Notes: generated from the letters alone by a model not told the origin. A DNA stretch of 64,000 bases from Limnohabitans sp. DM1 (GCF_001269385.1 NZ_CXOO01000047.1:22683-86682); one strand, 5' to 3'; shown: positions 17,831 to 27,689, numbered from the stretch's first letter. Numbers and translations: made by a program.

Positions 17831-18176
17831 GGCAAACATCCTTTCAGTGATAAGACGCAGTCAGTGTGCAGCGCTCATGTGTATGGGATGTGCAGTGCAT
17901 GCAGTGATTTGTAAAGTTCAGCAACTTGCTGAAGAATGACAATTCAACCCTCAAACCACGATTTCCTTGCTTGCCCATCGTGCAGTTGTGCACAAAAAGG
18001 GTTCAAGGATGCTTGACCCACCCCAAAGTGAGTCACGAGCATCATCGTTGTGTGCTCTAAAGTCGGTGTTCTGGACCACTGAATTGCGAAAGTGCATCTG
18101 CGCCATGCCATACAACATGCGAAGTGGCAAAAACAGCTCAGAAAGCCCTGAGGACAGGGATCTTTGAAAGTGGCGA
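17831..18176. other. Intergenic region without recognisable gene
   Basis: About 346 bases between the Spy-like gene and the DUF2892 gene. The promoter of the Spy-like gene should be at its left end. The one open frame of about 94 codons on the minus strand has no family features and atypical composition, so I see nothing else supported here. Confidence 0.5.
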
Positions 18177-18368
18177 TTACTTTTTGGTTTTGCAGGTATT
18201 GATGCCCAGCAAGCTGTAGGGTGGGCACCAGCCGATCAGGCCAGTGGCAATGGGTACCAGTCCCAACCAGCCCCAGACGCCGATTTGGCTGGACAGGGTC
18301 AAGCCCACCAGAATCAGGCCTGCCAGCACGCGAACGATGCGTTCAATACCACCAATGTTTTGGGTCAT
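18177..18368 (-). CDS. Small inner-membrane protein, DUF2892 (YgaP-type transmembrane) family
   Basis: A 63-residue protein with two hydrophobic segments. It starts MTQNIGGIERIVRVLAGL and ends with the family motif TGLIGWCPPYSLLGINTC. DUF2892 proteins often accompany rhodanese or metal-stress genes; their role is unclear. The conserved cysteines could bind a metal or thiol. The RBS GAAGGAG is well placed for the ATG at 18368. It follows copZ by 23 bases on the same strand, so the two are likely co-transcribed under copper stress. Confidence 0.88.
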   Translation of the reverse strand: MTQNIGGIERIVRVLAGLILVGLTLSSQIGVWGWLGLVPIATGLIGWCPPYSLLGINTCKTKK

Positions 18369-18391
18369 AACAACTCCTTCAAAGTGAAAAA

Positions 18392-18589
18392 TCAAGCAGC
18401 AACAAAATAACCTTCGTCAGCAATGGCCTGTGCAAAAGTTTCACGGGGCTTCTCGGAATCCACTTGCACCGTGTTGTGAAGACGATCAATCGTGACTTTG
18501 GCCTGGGCGTCAATAGCCAGTAAGGCTTTGGTGACGGCCTTTTCGCAATGGCCGCACGTCATGCCCTCAACAGTGAAAATCTGGTTCAT
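18392..18589 (-). CDS. copZ: Copper chaperone, heavy-metal-associated domain protein
   Basis: A 65-residue stand-alone HMA domain. The metal-binding loop GMTCGHCEKAV lies at the N-terminus and the sequence keeps the ferredoxin-like beta-alpha-beta pattern. Such proteins carry Cu(I) in the cytoplasm to CopA. The ATG at 18589 is chosen; the frame runs on to 18661 but would overlap the start of copA on the other strand. It is divergent from copA with about 65 bases between starts, the typical shared copper-controlled promoter. Confidence 0.9.
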   Translation of the reverse strand: MNQIFTVEGMTCGHCEKAVTKALLAIDAQAKVTIDRLHNTVQVDSEKPRETFAQAIADEGYFVAA

Positions 18590-18607
18590 GATAGGGCTTT
18601 CTGATAA

Positions 18608-18619
18608 ACCCTTATGGGT
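18608..18619. promoter_or_regulatory. Palindrome in the copZ/copA divergent promoter
   Basis: ACCC-TTAT-GGGT, a perfect 4-4-4 inverted repeat, centred between the divergent copZ and copA starts. It could be a metal-regulator operator, but it is short and does not match the usual CueR box, and no regulator gene is adjacent. Confidence 0.35.
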
Positions 18620-18654
18620 ATATTTGGAGCATAGATCAAAAAGGGGCCGTGGAC

Positions 18655-20865
18655 ATGACACAGATCAAAAACGAACCCCAATCCATCGATATCGGTATTG
18701 GGGGCATGACCTGCGCTTCATGTGTGTCGCGGGTTGAAAAGGCGCTGAACAAAGTGCCCGGTGTAACCTCCGCCACCGTCAACCTGGCCACCGAATCGGC
18801 ACGCATTTCTGTGCAATCGGACGAGGTCACCGATGCCCGTTTGCGCCGTGCCATCCGCGATGCCGGTTATGAGCCCCTCACCCCACAGGCGGTGCAGGCG
18901 GCTGAAAACGGATCCACCTGGTCGGGCTTCATGCCAGTGGCGTTTGGCCTCTTGCTGTCAGCACCTCTGGTCTTGCCCATGCTTGGGAGTTTGTGGGGAC
19001 AGCACTGGATGCTGCCACCTTGGCTACAGTTTGCCTTGGCCACACCCGTGCAATTCATTTTGGGCGCACGCTTTTACAAGGCCGGGTGGCACGCCCTCAA
19101 AGCCTTCACGGGCAATATGGATTTGCTGGTGGCCTTGGGCACCACGGCCGGGTGGCTGCTGTCGGTCTGGCTGTGGCTCACGGCGCATCCGGGTCACGCG
19201 CCGCATCTGTACTTTGAAGGCTCAGCCGTGGTCATCACCCTGGTCCTGCTGGGCAAGTGGCTGGAAGCGCGTGCCAAACGTCAAACCACCGAAGCCATTC
19301 GCGCCCTCCATGCGCTGCGCCCCGACAAAGCCCACTGGATCAGCGAAGACGGCGAAGTCGATGTGCCTGTGGATGAAATTCTGGTGGGCGATCTGATCGT
19401 GGTGCGCCCGGGCGAACGCATTCCCCTCGACGGCCAATTGGTCGAAGGCCAAACCCAGGTGGATGAAGCCATGCTCACGGGCGAGCCCTTGCCGGTGTCC
19501 AAAGCCATGGGGGCACAACTCACGGGGGGCTCCATCAACGGCGATGGCCGCGTCTTGATGCGCGTGCAGGCTGTGGGTCATGAAACCGTGCTCTCGCACA
19601 TCATCCGCCTGGTAGAAGACGCGCAAGCGGCCAAAGCGCCCATACAGCGCCTGGTGGACAAAGTGGCTGAAATTTTTGTGCCCGTGGTCTTGGTGGTGGC
19701 TTTGATCACCCTGGCGGTCTGGATGTTCATGGGGGCATCATTTGAGAACGCCTTGATCCATGCGGTGGCTGTGCTGGTGATCGCCTGTCCTTGCGCATTG
19801 GGTTTGGCCACGCCCGTGGCCATCATGGCGGGCACAGGCGTGGCGGCCCAACACGGCATCCTGATCAAGGACGCCCAGGCGCTGGAGATTGCACACCAGG
19901 TGCAAACCGTGGCTTTTGACAAGACCGGCACCCTCACAGTGGGCCAGCCACGCCTGACGCACCAAGTGCCCGCACCCGGGCACGATGGTCAAACCGTGCT
20001 GGCCTGGGCCGCAGCGGTGCAAAGCGGCAGCGAACACCCCTTGGCCCGTGCAGTGCTGAGCGCTGCACTGGCACAAGGGCAAAGCTTGATGAGCGCGCAA
20101 GAGGTGAGCGCTGTGCCGGGCAAAGGCGTGCAAGCTACTGTGGATGGCCACCACCTGATGCTGGGCAGCCTGCGCTGGCTGCAGCAAGAAGGCCTGGACA
20201 GCGCCTTGTGGGCTGATGAAATCAAGTCATTGCAGGCTGTTGGCGCCACGCTGTCAGCACTGGCTGAACGTGGCCCCGCAGGCGTGCAAGGTCTGCTCTT
20301 GATGGCGTTTGGCGATGAACCCAAGCCAGGCGCTGCGCAGGCCCTGGCTGCGCTGCGAGAGCGGGGTCTGAAACTCGTCATGATCTCTGGCGACAACCAG
20401 GCCGCCGCAGAAGCCATGGCACGTCGTCTGGGCCTGCGTCCTGAAGCGGGTGAAGTATTGGCCGATGTGCTTCCCGGTGACAAATCCGCACAGGTGCAAA
20501 AACTGCGCGAGGGCGGTCGCATCGTGGCCATGGTGGGCGATGGTGTCAACGACGCACCGGCCCTGGCAGCCGCCGATGTGGGCCTGGCCATGGGCAACGG
20601 CACCGACGTGGCCATGCATGCGGCAGGCATCACCCTCATGCGTGGTGACGTGGCTCTCGTGGGCGCAGCGCTCGACATCTCGGCGCGCACCGTGGCCAAA
20701 ATCCAGCAAAACCTGTTTTGGGCTTTTGCCTACAACGTGGCGGGCATTCCCCTGGCGGCCATGGGTTACCTCAACCCGGTGATTGCCGGCGGCGCCATGG
20801 CCCTGAGTTCGGTCAGCGTGATGGGCAACGCCTTGCTGCTCAAACGCTGGAAACCCAAAGACTGA
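18655..20865 (+). CDS. copA: Copper-translocating P1B-type ATPase
   Basis: Inner-membrane pump that exports Cu(I) from the cytoplasm using ATP. The 736-residue protein has one N-terminal HMA domain (GMTCASC at about residues 17-23), eight predicted membrane helices, the transport motif [10 protein letters not shown] near residue 378, the phosphorylation motif DKTGTLT near 421, the SEHPLARAV motif of the nucleotide-binding domain and [10 protein letters not shown] near 627. The CPC motif with an HMA domain marks the Cu/Ag class. The ATG at 18655 is preferred, with AAGGGG eight bases upstream; a GTG at 18649 is too close to it. Divergent from copZ. Confidence 0.96.
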   Translation: MTQIKNEPQSIDIGIGGMTCASCVSRVEKALNKVPGVTSATVNLATESARISVQSDEVTDARLRRAIRDAGYEPLTPQAVQAAENGSTWSGFMPVAFGLLLSAPLVLPMLGSLWGQHWMLPPWLQFALATPVQFILGARFYKAGWHALKAFTGNMDLLVALGTTAGWLLSVWLWLTAHPGHAPHLYFEGSAVVITLVLLGKWLEARAKRQTTEAIRALHALRPDKAHWISEDGEVDVPVDEILVGDLIVVRPGERIPLDGQLVEGQTQVDEAMLTGEPLPVSKAMGAQLTGGSINGDGRVLMRVQAVGHETVLSHIIRLVEDAQAAKAPIQRLVDKVAEIFVPVVLVVALITLAVWMFMGASFENALIHAVAVLVIACPCALGLATPVAIMAGTGVAAQHGILIKDAQALEIAHQVQTVAFDKTGTLTVGQPRLTHQVPAPGHDGQTVLAWAAAVQSGSEHPLARAVLSAALAQGQSLMSAQEVSAVPGKGVQATVDGHHLMLGSLRWLQQEGLDSALWADEIKSLQAVGATLSALAERGPAGVQGLLLMAFGDEPKPGAAQALAALRERGLKLVMISGDNQAAAEAMARRLGLRPEAGEVLADVLPGDKSAQVQKLREGGRIVAMVGDGVNDAPALAAADVGLAMGNGTDVAMHAAGITLMRGDVALVGAALDISARTVAKIQQNLFWAFAYNVAGIPLAAMGYLNPVIAGGAMALSSVSVMGNALLLKRWKPKD

Positions 20866-20925
20866 AGCGGCCCACAACAGGCCTTTTCCAAGCAGTTTTG
20901 ACCTTCTGTTCAGAAGTTGATGGTT

Positions 20926-21801
20926 TCAGCCCCGGCTGACCATGCTGACTGAAAGTGCTTGCAAAAGATCAGCTGCCAAAGCGGCCTTGCGTTTGGCTTC
21001 AGCACGTTTGTTGGAAGGCACGTCGCTGAAATCCTGGGGCAAGGCCACGATCGGGCTCAAGGCAAAAAAACCATCGGCCTGGGGCGTGGCACCCAGGTCG
21101 CGCCACAGGCCTTCCAGATCGGTTTTGATTTTCAGGCGGCGCACGGGATTGAGGGCCACACGCTGACGGTTGGACACCAGCAATACTCGCTGGCAGCCAC
21201 ACAGGTGAGCAAATTGGCGAGCCGTTTGCAGCAGCAGCATAGACGGGCGGTAGCCATGAAAACTCTTGGTGGCGGTTCGGATCAGGTTTTTGGCATCATC
21301 CAGTTTGTTGCTTTGCAAACGTGTGACGACCATGTCCGGGGCAGATGGATCGCCGATCAAGGAAAAAGTCAAAGAATACAAAAAATGATCACCCAGGAAA
21401 AGCTGCAGACTCATTTCGCCTTCGCGGTGACCGTCGCGCAAGGACTGCAAATACAACTGGGCAGTGTCTTTGGATTTGGTTTGCACCTCTCCAATCAACA
21501 GGGCTTGGACAGCTGAGCGCTTGAGCAAAGTGAGCAAGCCGTGTTGATGGAGCACTTCGTAGTGGCGAATCATCATCTCTACACGCTGCTGGCAACTCAA
21601 AGTGCGAAAACCGTAGGGACGGTAAATGCGCGTGAGTAATTTGGGAAAGTTAGGGACCTGCGACCACAGAACAGCATGTGAGCGCACAAAAGAAATCCAT
21701 CGGCGTGTACTTGAAGGGTAAAGCAGACGCCCAATCACAATCTTGATTCGTTCACGCGGATGGTGTTTAAGTGCATTCCAGGAATCTTGCCAAGCGCTCA
21801 T
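20926..21801 (-). CDS. VirK/YbjX (DUF535) family protein
   Basis: A 291-residue soluble protein of the VirK/YbjX family. The characteristic block is DGHREGEMSLQLFLGDHFLYSLTF, seen here in pieces around residues 128-152, plus a C-terminal KRAEAKRK-rich tail. Family members in enterobacteria affect envelope or antimicrobial-peptide resistance; the mechanism is unknown. Its ATG overlaps the stop of the RND transporter gene by one base (TGATG), so it is translationally coupled to the metal-efflux operon, which is unusual for this family. Confidence 0.82.
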   Translation of the reverse strand: MSAWQDSWNALKHHPRERIKIVIGRLLYPSSTRRWISFVRSHAVLWSQVPNFPKLLTRIYRPYGFRTLSCQQRVEMMIRHYEVLHQHGLLTLLKRSAVQALLIGEVQTKSKDTAQLYLQSLRDGHREGEMSLQLFLGDHFLYSLTFSLIGDPSAPDMVVTRLQSNKLDDAKNLIRTATKSFHGYRPSMLLLQTARQFAHLCGCQRVLLVSNRQRVALNPVRRLKIKTDLEGLWRDLGATPQADGFFALSPIVALPQDFSDVPSNKRAEAKRKAALAADLLQALSVSMVSRG

Positions 21802-24800
21802 CAGGCCTCAGAGGGTGGGGTGTTTTTGGAGAACCAAGAAGCATACAGCACAGGCAAGACCACCAAAGTCAGCAATGTGGCCGTGATAAGTCCACCAATC
21901 ACCACAATCGCCAAGGGCCGCTGTGTTTCAGAGCCGATGTCGTGGCTCATGGCCATGGGCAGCAAACCCAAAGCCGCCAGCATGGCCGTCATCAGTACGG
22001 TGCGCAGGCGCTGTTTGGCGCCCTCCTTCACCGCATCGATCACGTTGTACCCCGCGTTGCGCTGCTGTTGGAACACCGACAACATCACCACCCCGTTGAG
22101 CACCGACTGACCCGACAGCGCAATGAAGCCAATGGCCGCTGACACCGACAGCGGGATGTCAAAAATCCACAACGCCACAAAACCACCAATCAAGGCCAGC
22201 GGGACGTTCATCAGAATCAGCACAGCGCTCTTGAAAGAACCAAAGGCATCAAACAGCAGTACAAAAATCAGCAGCAGTGAAATAGGAACCACCACGGACA
22301 ATCGCTGCATGGCGCGTTCCTGATTTTCAAACTCTCCCGACCAATTCACGGTGTAGTTGGCCGGAATCTTGACGTTGGCGTCCACGCGCTTTTTCATGTC
22401 ACCCACGACGGAACCCATGTCGCGGCCCTTGATGAAGATACCAATGGCCATGGTGCGGCGCCCCGATTCACGGGCAATGTTCATGGCACCGCTGGTCTGT
22501 TCGATCTTGCTCACTGCGCCCAGACTGACATAACCACCATCGGGCGTGGGAATCGGGATGGCGGCCAACTCGGCGATGTTGCGACGCTCCTGGGGCAGGC
22601 GCACCGCCACATCAAAGCGGCGCTCACCATCCCACAGGGTCGTGGCACCTTTGCCAGCCAGCGCTGCTTCGATCACGTCCTGCACATCGCCCACGTTCAG
22701 ACCATAGCGTGCGGCCTGCTCGCGCTGGATGTTGATCAGCAGCTGCGGCAATTCACCCTGACGGTTGATTTCGGCGCGACTGACGCCACTGACTTGCTTG
22801 ATCTCGCGTTCAATGGCTTCGGCAGTTTCCTTGAGCACCATCATGTCATCGCCCGCGATCTTGATCACGATCTGCCCGTCAATCTGCGAAATTGACTCCA
22901 GCACGTTGTCGCGAATCGGTTGCGAGAAGGTGGGCTCCATGCCTGGCAGGGCTGAGACGGCGTGGTCCATCTCCTCAATCAACTGTTCACGCGTCAAGCC
23001 CTTGCGCCATTCATCAACGGGTTTCAGATCGACAAAAATCTCGGCCATGCTGATGGTTTTGGGGTCGGTGCCGTCTTCGGGTTGCCCCGCCTTGGACACC
23101 GTGGTGCGCACTTCGGGCACGCTGTGCAGAGTTTCCCGAATCTGGCGAAGGATACGCGTGGCCTCTTCGTTGGCCACACTGGCGGGCAAACGCACGTTGA
23201 CCCAGATCGTGCCTTCGTTCAGTTCAGGCAAAAACTCCGAACCTAGACGGGAAGCGGCCACCATGGCCATCGCAAAGCAAGCGATGGCGATGGTCACCAC
23301 CTTGCGGCGGTGGCTCAGCGCCCAGTCAAGGACCGGAATGTAAATTTGTTTGGCTTTGCCCACGATGCGGTTGTCTTGGTGCGGCAGTTTCTTGCGCAGC
23401 ATCCAATAAGCCAGCAAAGGCACCAGCGTGAGAGAAAAGATCAGCGCACCGATCAGGGCCGCGGTGACCGACAAGGCCATGGGTTGAAAAATCCGGCCTT
23501 CGTGGCGTTGCAGCGCAAAAATCGGGATGTGCGCCGCAATGATGATCAGCATTGAGAACACGGTGGGCCGACCTACCTCGTTGGTGGCTTCGGTGATCAC
23601 GGCTTTGCGCTCCTTGTCGCTCATGCCTTCGCCACGCACGGCCAGACGGTGCATGATGTTTTCGATCACGATCACCGCACCGTCCACGATGATGCCGAAG
23701 TCCATCGCCCCCAAACTCAGCAAGTTGGCAGGCACGCCCATGATCTTCAGACCCATGAATGTGGACAACAAGGCCAGCGGAATCACTACCACCACAGCCA
23801 GACTGGCACGCAGGTTGGACAAGAAGATATAGAGCACCAGCGAGACCAGCAGGGCGCCTTCGACCAGGTTTTTGAAAACCGTGGTCAGGGTTTTGTCCAT
23901 CAGCCAGGTGCGGTCATAAAACGGCACCACTTGCACGCCCTTGGGCAGACCGCGTTCGTTGAGTTCCTGTAGTTTGGCCTTGACGCCCTTGAGCACCTCG
24001 CTGGGGTTTTCGCCTTTGCGCATCACCACAATACCAGTCACGATGTCGTCGTCCAGATCTTGGCCCACGGCGCCCAAACGCGGCACAGCGCCAATTTTGA
24101 CGGTGGCCACATCGCGCACCAGAATGGGCGTTGAGTTGCGGGTGGCGACCAGCACTTGGCCAATTTCTTCAGGCGAGCGCAGCAGCCCAATGCCGCGAAT
24201 GGCGAACTGTTGCAAGCCCTGGGCGACGTAGCTGCCCCCCGCGTTGGAGTTGCCTCGGCCCAGTGCATCGAGCAGGTTCTGGAAGGTCAGCTTGTGGGCG
24301 CGCAGCTTTTCCAGGTCAGGCTGCACTTCGTACTGCTTGATGAAGCCGCCCATGGCCACCACATCGGCCACGCCGGGCACTTGGCGCAGACCACGTTCTA
24401 CCACCCAGTCCTGCAAGGTGCGCAGCTCGGTGGTGGTCTGGCCGTCACCGCGCAGCCGGTAGCGCATGACTTCGCCCACTGGCGTGGCATTGGGCGCGAT
24501 GTTGGCTTCCACCCCGGGCGGTAAATCAATGCCACGCAGGCGTTCATTGACCTGTTGACGGACGATGTTGACATCGGCGTTGTCGTTGTAAGTGACCACG
24601 GTGAAGGACAGGCCGAACTGGGTGTGGGAGAACACCCGGATCGAATTGGGTAGCCCGGCCAGCGCCACCTCAATGGGCAGCGTGACCTGCTTTTCCACCT
24701 CTTCGGCCGCCCGCCCCGGGTACAGCGCAATCACCGTCACCTGCGTGTCGGTCACGTCAGGAAAGGCTTCGACCGACAGGTTTTTGAAGGCGATCACACC

Positions 24801-24875
24801 CGCCATGACAAACAGCAGCGTGCCCAGCACGATGAACAGCGGCTGGTTCAGCGCGTAATAGATGAGTTTTTTCAT
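21801..24875 (-). CDS. czcA: Heavy-metal efflux RND transporter, CzcA/CusA family
   Basis: Proton-driven inner-membrane pump of the heavy-metal RND class, which exports divalent cations or Cu(I)/Ag(I) through a tripartite complex. It has 1024 residues, the normal length, starting MKKLIYYALNQPLFIVLG. Twelve hydrophobic helices come in two halves with two large periplasmic loops (TQVTVIALYPGRAAEEVE, FYDRTWLMDKTLTTVFKN). The DFGIIVDGAVIVIEN segment in TM4 carries the acidic residue used for proton relay. It overlaps czcB by four bases. Whether the substrate is Co/Zn/Cd or Cu/Ag cannot be settled from the sequence. Confidence 0.93.
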   Translation of the reverse strand: MKKLIYYALNQPLFIVLGTLLFVMAGVIAFKNLSVEAFPDVTDTQVTVIALYPGRAAEEVEKQVTLPIEVALAGLPNSIRVFSHTQFGLSFTVVTYNDNADVNIVRQQVNERLRGIDLPPGVEANIAPNATPVGEVMRYRLRGDGQTTTELRTLQDWVVERGLRQVPGVADVVAMGGFIKQYEVQPDLEKLRAHKLTFQNLLDALGRGNSNAGGSYVAQGLQQFAIRGIGLLRSPEEIGQVLVATRNSTPILVRDVATVKIGAVPRLGAVGQDLDDDIVTGIVVMRKGENPSEVLKGVKAKLQELNERGLPKGVQVVPFYDRTWLMDKTLTTVFKNLVEGALLVSLVLYIFLSNLRASLAVVVVIPLALLSTFMGLKIMGVPANLLSLGAMDFGIIVDGAVIVIENIMHRLAVRGEGMSDKERKAVITEATNEVGRPTVFSMLIIIAAHIPIFALQRHEGRIFQPMALSVTAALIGALIFSLTLVPLLAYWMLRKKLPHQDNRIVGKAKQIYIPVLDWALSHRRKVVTIAIACFAMAMVAASRLGSEFLPELNEGTIWVNVRLPASVANEEATRILRQIRETLHSVPEVRTTVSKAGQPEDGTDPKTISMAEIFVDLKPVDEWRKGLTREQLIEEMDHAVSALPGMEPTFSQPIRDNVLESISQIDGQIVIKIAGDDMMVLKETAEAIEREIKQVSGVSRAEINRQGELPQLLINIQREQAARYGLNVGDVQDVIEAALAGKGATTLWDGERRFDVAVRLPQERRNIAELAAIPIPTPDGGYVSLGAVSKIEQTSGAMNIARESGRRTMAIGIFIKGRDMGSVVGDMKKRVDANVKIPANYTVNWSGEFENQERAMQRLSVVVPISLLLIFVLLFDAFGSFKSAVLILMNVPLALIGGFVALWIFDIPLSVSAAIGFIALSGQSVLNGVVMLSVFQQQRNAGYNVIDAVKEGAKQRLRTVLMTAMLAALGLLPMAMSHDIGSETQRPLAIVVIGGLITATLLTLVVLPVLYASWFSKNTPPSEA

Positions 24876-26053
24876 GGCTTGGCGGGCCCTGTGGTGTGGG
24901 CGACTTCCTGGGCCAGGCGCAGCTCTCGCGCCAGCAGCAGACCATTCTGGCTGACCACCTGTTCGCCTTCCTTGAGGCCTTCACCAATCAACACGGTTTT
25001 GGGGCCTTCGTAAGAGACTTTCACATCACGCGGCGCGAACAGGCCTGCCTCGCCTTGCACAAACACATAGTGCTGGTTGCCGCGCAGGAACACGGCTGTG
25101 GCGGGCACATCGACGCCGGGGCCAACCTGGCGTTCATAACGCACCTTGGCCAGCATTTCGCTTTTGAGCAATCGCTTGGGATTGGCCACCGCAGCGCGGA
25201 TTTTGATGGTGCGGGTGGTGGGGTCGATCTGGTCGGTGACAGCCTGGATGGTGGCTTCAAAACTTTGCCCGGCCAGCGAGGGCAGCACCACGTTCACTTT
25301 GGCGCCGGGCCGCAAATCGGCCACATCGGCTTCCTGGGCGTCGATTTGCACCCACAGCGTGCTGGGGTCCGACACCACAAACAGCGGCGCGTTGCCTGCA
25401 TCCGGGCGCACTTCCTGGCCGGGGTTCAGCTTGCGCTCAACCACCACGCCAGACATCTCGCTGCGCAGGCCCAGTTGCATGTTCACCCCGGTGCTGCTGC
25501 CATACAGGCTGGTGCGGGCCTGGGCGCGGGCTACTTCAGCCTGGGCACGGCTGGCTTCGGCTTCGGCTTGCTCCAGGTCTTTGCGGGCCACGACACCGGC
25601 TTCAAACAGCTCGCGCTGGCGTTTCAGGGCCTGGCTGGCCAGGGTGGCGTCGGCCTGGGCGCGCGAGGTGTCGGCCTGGGCCGCGCCAAACTCGGGCGAA
25701 GCCAATTGCGCCAGCACCTGACCTGCGCTGACCGATTGGCCCACGTCGGCGCTGATGCGCACCACACGTCCGGCAAAGGCGGCGTAAATGCGTTGGGTTT
25801 TTTCTTCGTTCCAGACGATACGGGCAGGCAATTCGACCGCGATGCTTTTGGCCGCAGCGGCGGGCGTGGTCACCAACAGCTGCAGCTGGGGGTGGCCTGC
25901 GGGGTAGCGCAGCTGGTTGTTCTGAATGATGGGGGCAGGCACGCCTGCCACAGGTTCGGGTTTGTCCTGGCAGGCGCTCAGCACGGTGAGCGCGGCCAGG
26001 CCGATGGCGGTCATGGAAAGGTGCAAAGATTTCACAAAAAGTCTCTCGCTCAA
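24872..26053 (-). CDS. czcB: RND efflux periplasmic adaptor, CzcB/CusB family
   Basis: Membrane-fusion protein that links the RND pump to the outer-membrane channel. The 393-residue protein has an N-terminal lipoprotein-type signal (LTVLSACQD, likely lipidated Cys), a beta-barrel and lipoyl half (GRVVRISADVGQSVSAGQVL), a long alanine- and glutamate-rich helical hairpin near residues 130-180 and the second lipoyl half. No N-terminal His- or Met-rich metal-binding extension is visible. Middle gene of the operon, overlapping czcA. Confidence 0.92.
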   Translation of the reverse strand: MSERLFVKSLHLSMTAIGLAALTVLSACQDKPEPVAGVPAPIIQNNQLRYPAGHPQLQLLVTTPAAAAKSIAVELPARIVWNEEKTQRIYAAFAGRVVRISADVGQSVSAGQVLAQLASPEFGAAQADTSRAQADATLASQALKRQRELFEAGVVARKDLEQAEAEASRAQAEVARAQARTSLYGSSTGVNMQLGLRSEMSGVVVERKLNPGQEVRPDAGNAPLFVVSDPSTLWVQIDAQEADVADLRPGAKVNVVLPSLAGQSFEATIQAVTDQIDPTTRTIKIRAAVANPKRLLKSEMLAKVRYERQVGPGVDVPATAVFLRGNQHYVFVQGEAGLFAPRDVKVSYEGPKTVLIGEGLKEGEQVVSQNGLLLARELRLAQEVAHTTGPAKP

Positions 26054-26070
26054 AAAGTGTTCAAAAAAGC

Positions 26071-27420
26071 TCAGCGTGGGGCGGCAGCGTTTTGGCGCAG
26101 CTGCCAGGCGCCTTGGGCTTTGGCATGTTCGCTGCGCACGGCCAGGGCTTCGAGCTGGGTGGTTTTCAGGGTGCGGCGGGCATCAAGCAAGTCGGTCAGC
26201 GTCAAACCGCCCTTGCTGTAGGCGGTCTCAGCCTGGGCAGCCACGCGGGAGGCTTGCGGCAAGATGTCTTGTTCATAAATCTTCAGCCGCTCGGCGCTGG
26301 CTTGCCAGGCTTGCAGCCGGCTGCTCAGCTCTGCGCGCGCTTGCAGCAGGGTTTTTTGCAGCAAGTCGCGGCTTTGATCTTCTTGCGCCAGGGCGCGGGC
26401 AATTTCGCCGTCAAAGCGCTGGCCGCCCGTCAAGGGCACAGCAATGCGAAACGCCAGCAATCGTGTGGAGGTGCCGGGGTAGTGGTCAAACGTGGTGCCC
26501 ACGCTGGGGTCTGCCTGGCGCAGCGCCTGCGCGGCTTGCACGGCGGTTTGCGCCGCTTCCACGCGGGCGCGGGCAGCGATCACGTCGGGTCGCATTTCAA
26601 CCAGTGCGTCGATGGCGCTGTCATCAGGCGCAGTCAGTGCTTGGGCAACTGGCCAGTCTGCCTGTGCTTGCCAGCCACCAGCTGGCACCTGTTGGCCAGT
26701 CCACAGGGTCAGGGCTTGTGCGGCTTGTTGTTGATCGAGGGTGGCGCTTTGCACATCGGCGCGGGCGCGTTCGGCTTCGATGCGCGTGCGTGATGTGTCT
26801 TGGGCCGACAAGTCACCCGCTTTCAGACGGCGCTCGGCGCTTTGGGCCAGTTGGACCGCGCTTTGGGCCATGGCCTGCACGGCTTGCAGGCGTTGCTGGC
26901 TGGCCAGCAGATCGTAAAAAGCCGCTTGCGCCCCGATTTGCTGCATCACCCAAGCATCTTGGCCGTCGGCCTGTGCGGCTTTGACCAAGCGCTCGGCCAG
27001 TTCGGTCCGCAAGGCGCGTTTGTTGCCCCGCTCCCAGGTCCAGTCCAAGCCCAGCGACTTGTCCAGCTTTTTCTCCCAAATCGATCCTTTGCCTAACCCT
27101 TTTTCCAGGTCAATCGAGGCCACACCTGCCGACAGCGTGGGTGCTGGGGCCCGGTCAGCGGTCAGCACGTCCGCGCGGGCCGCCTGCAAGGCCCTCTGTG
27201 CGGCCAGTACATCGGGGTTGCGTTGTGCTGCTTGCAGCACTTGGGTCAGGCTCAGGCTGACCGGGGTGGTGCTGGCAGGCAGCAGTGCAGTGGTGCTGAC
27301 AGGTCTGGGAAGGGGCGTCACGGGGACATCGGCTGCCCTGGCCGTGACCGCGCACAGGCTGCAGCCCAAAGCGGCCAATGCGCCCAGAGGGCGCTGAAAA
27401 AACAAGTGTCGTATGCTCAT
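26071..27420 (-). CDS. czcC: Outer-membrane efflux protein, TolC/CzcC family
   Basis: Outer-membrane channel subunit of the tripartite metal efflux pump. The 449-residue protein has a cleavable signal peptide (GALAALGCSLCAVTARAAD) and two repeats of the outer-membrane efflux domain, rich in long Ala/Gln helices (LTQVLQAAQRNPDVLAAQ; LTDLLDARRTLKTTQLEA). First gene of the efflux operon, 17 bases upstream of the adaptor gene. Its promoter lies in the 269-base region shared with the divergent two-component regulator, as expected of a metal-induced operon. Confidence 0.9.
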   Translation of the reverse strand: MSIRHLFFQRPLGALAALGCSLCAVTARAADVPVTPLPRPVSTTALLPASTTPVSLSLTQVLQAAQRNPDVLAAQRALQAARADVLTADRAPAPTLSAGVASIDLEKGLGKGSIWEKKLDKSLGLDWTWERGNKRALRTELAERLVKAAQADGQDAWVMQQIGAQAAFYDLLASQQRLQAVQAMAQSAVQLAQSAERRLKAGDLSAQDTSRTRIEAERARADVQSATLDQQQAAQALTLWTGQQVPAGGWQAQADWPVAQALTAPDDSAIDALVEMRPDVIAARARVEAAQTAVQAAQALRQADPSVGTTFDHYPGTSTRLLAFRIAVPLTGGQRFDGEIARALAQEDQSRDLLQKTLLQARAELSSRLQAWQASAERLKIYEQDILPQASRVAAQAETAYSKGGLTLTDLLDARRTLKTTQLEALAVRSEHAKAQGAWQLRQNAAAPR

Positions 27421-27513
27421 GCCTCATTTATCAAGGCTGGCGCCTGACCAAGACCTGACTTGAGCTATTGATCCTGCCCTGTGAAGTTTGCAGGGTGACT
27501 TCAATCTTGCACC

Positions 27514-27588
27514 TTGTGGGAGCTAGCCCTGTTGGCGATCAGATGCTTTTGGAGCACAGGCTTTTCGCTTGGCTGGAAGCTCCCACAA
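27514..27588. repeat. REPIN-like inverted pair of REP sequences
   Basis: The 11-base arms TTGTGGGAGCT (27514-27524) and AGCTCCCACAA (27578-27588) are perfect inverted repeats. Each is followed inward by a GCC-containing half-hairpin (GCCCTGTTGGCGAT on the left, GCCAAGCG on the right strand). The GTGGGAGC head resembles the REP elements of pseudomonads and relatives that are mobilised by RAYT transposases. It sits between the divergent czcC and response-regulator genes. A further CCAACAGG just outside pairs with the left internal CCTGTTGG. Confidence 0.6.
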
Positions 27589-27689
27589 AATCGTCCCAAC
27601 AGGCAACACACGGCCCAGACTTCATCGGACCGAATCTATAAGTCGTAGCAAAAATGTAGCTTTAATGAGAATTTGGAGTTTTAAGGTCA

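Noticed and set aside
17944..18228. Minus-strand open frame of 94 codons in an intergenic gap
   Set aside because: No family resemblance and it overlaps the end of the DUF2892 gene; Cys/His/Trp-rich composition suggests chance.
24896..26221. Plus-strand open frame of 441 codons
   Set aside because: Antisense to czcB and the end of czcC; low-complexity Gly/His/Ala sequence.
27480..27500. CCCTGTGAAGTTT, resembling the left end of the ~107-bp repeat
   Set aside because: Only about twelve bases match and the rest of the element is absent; may be chance.
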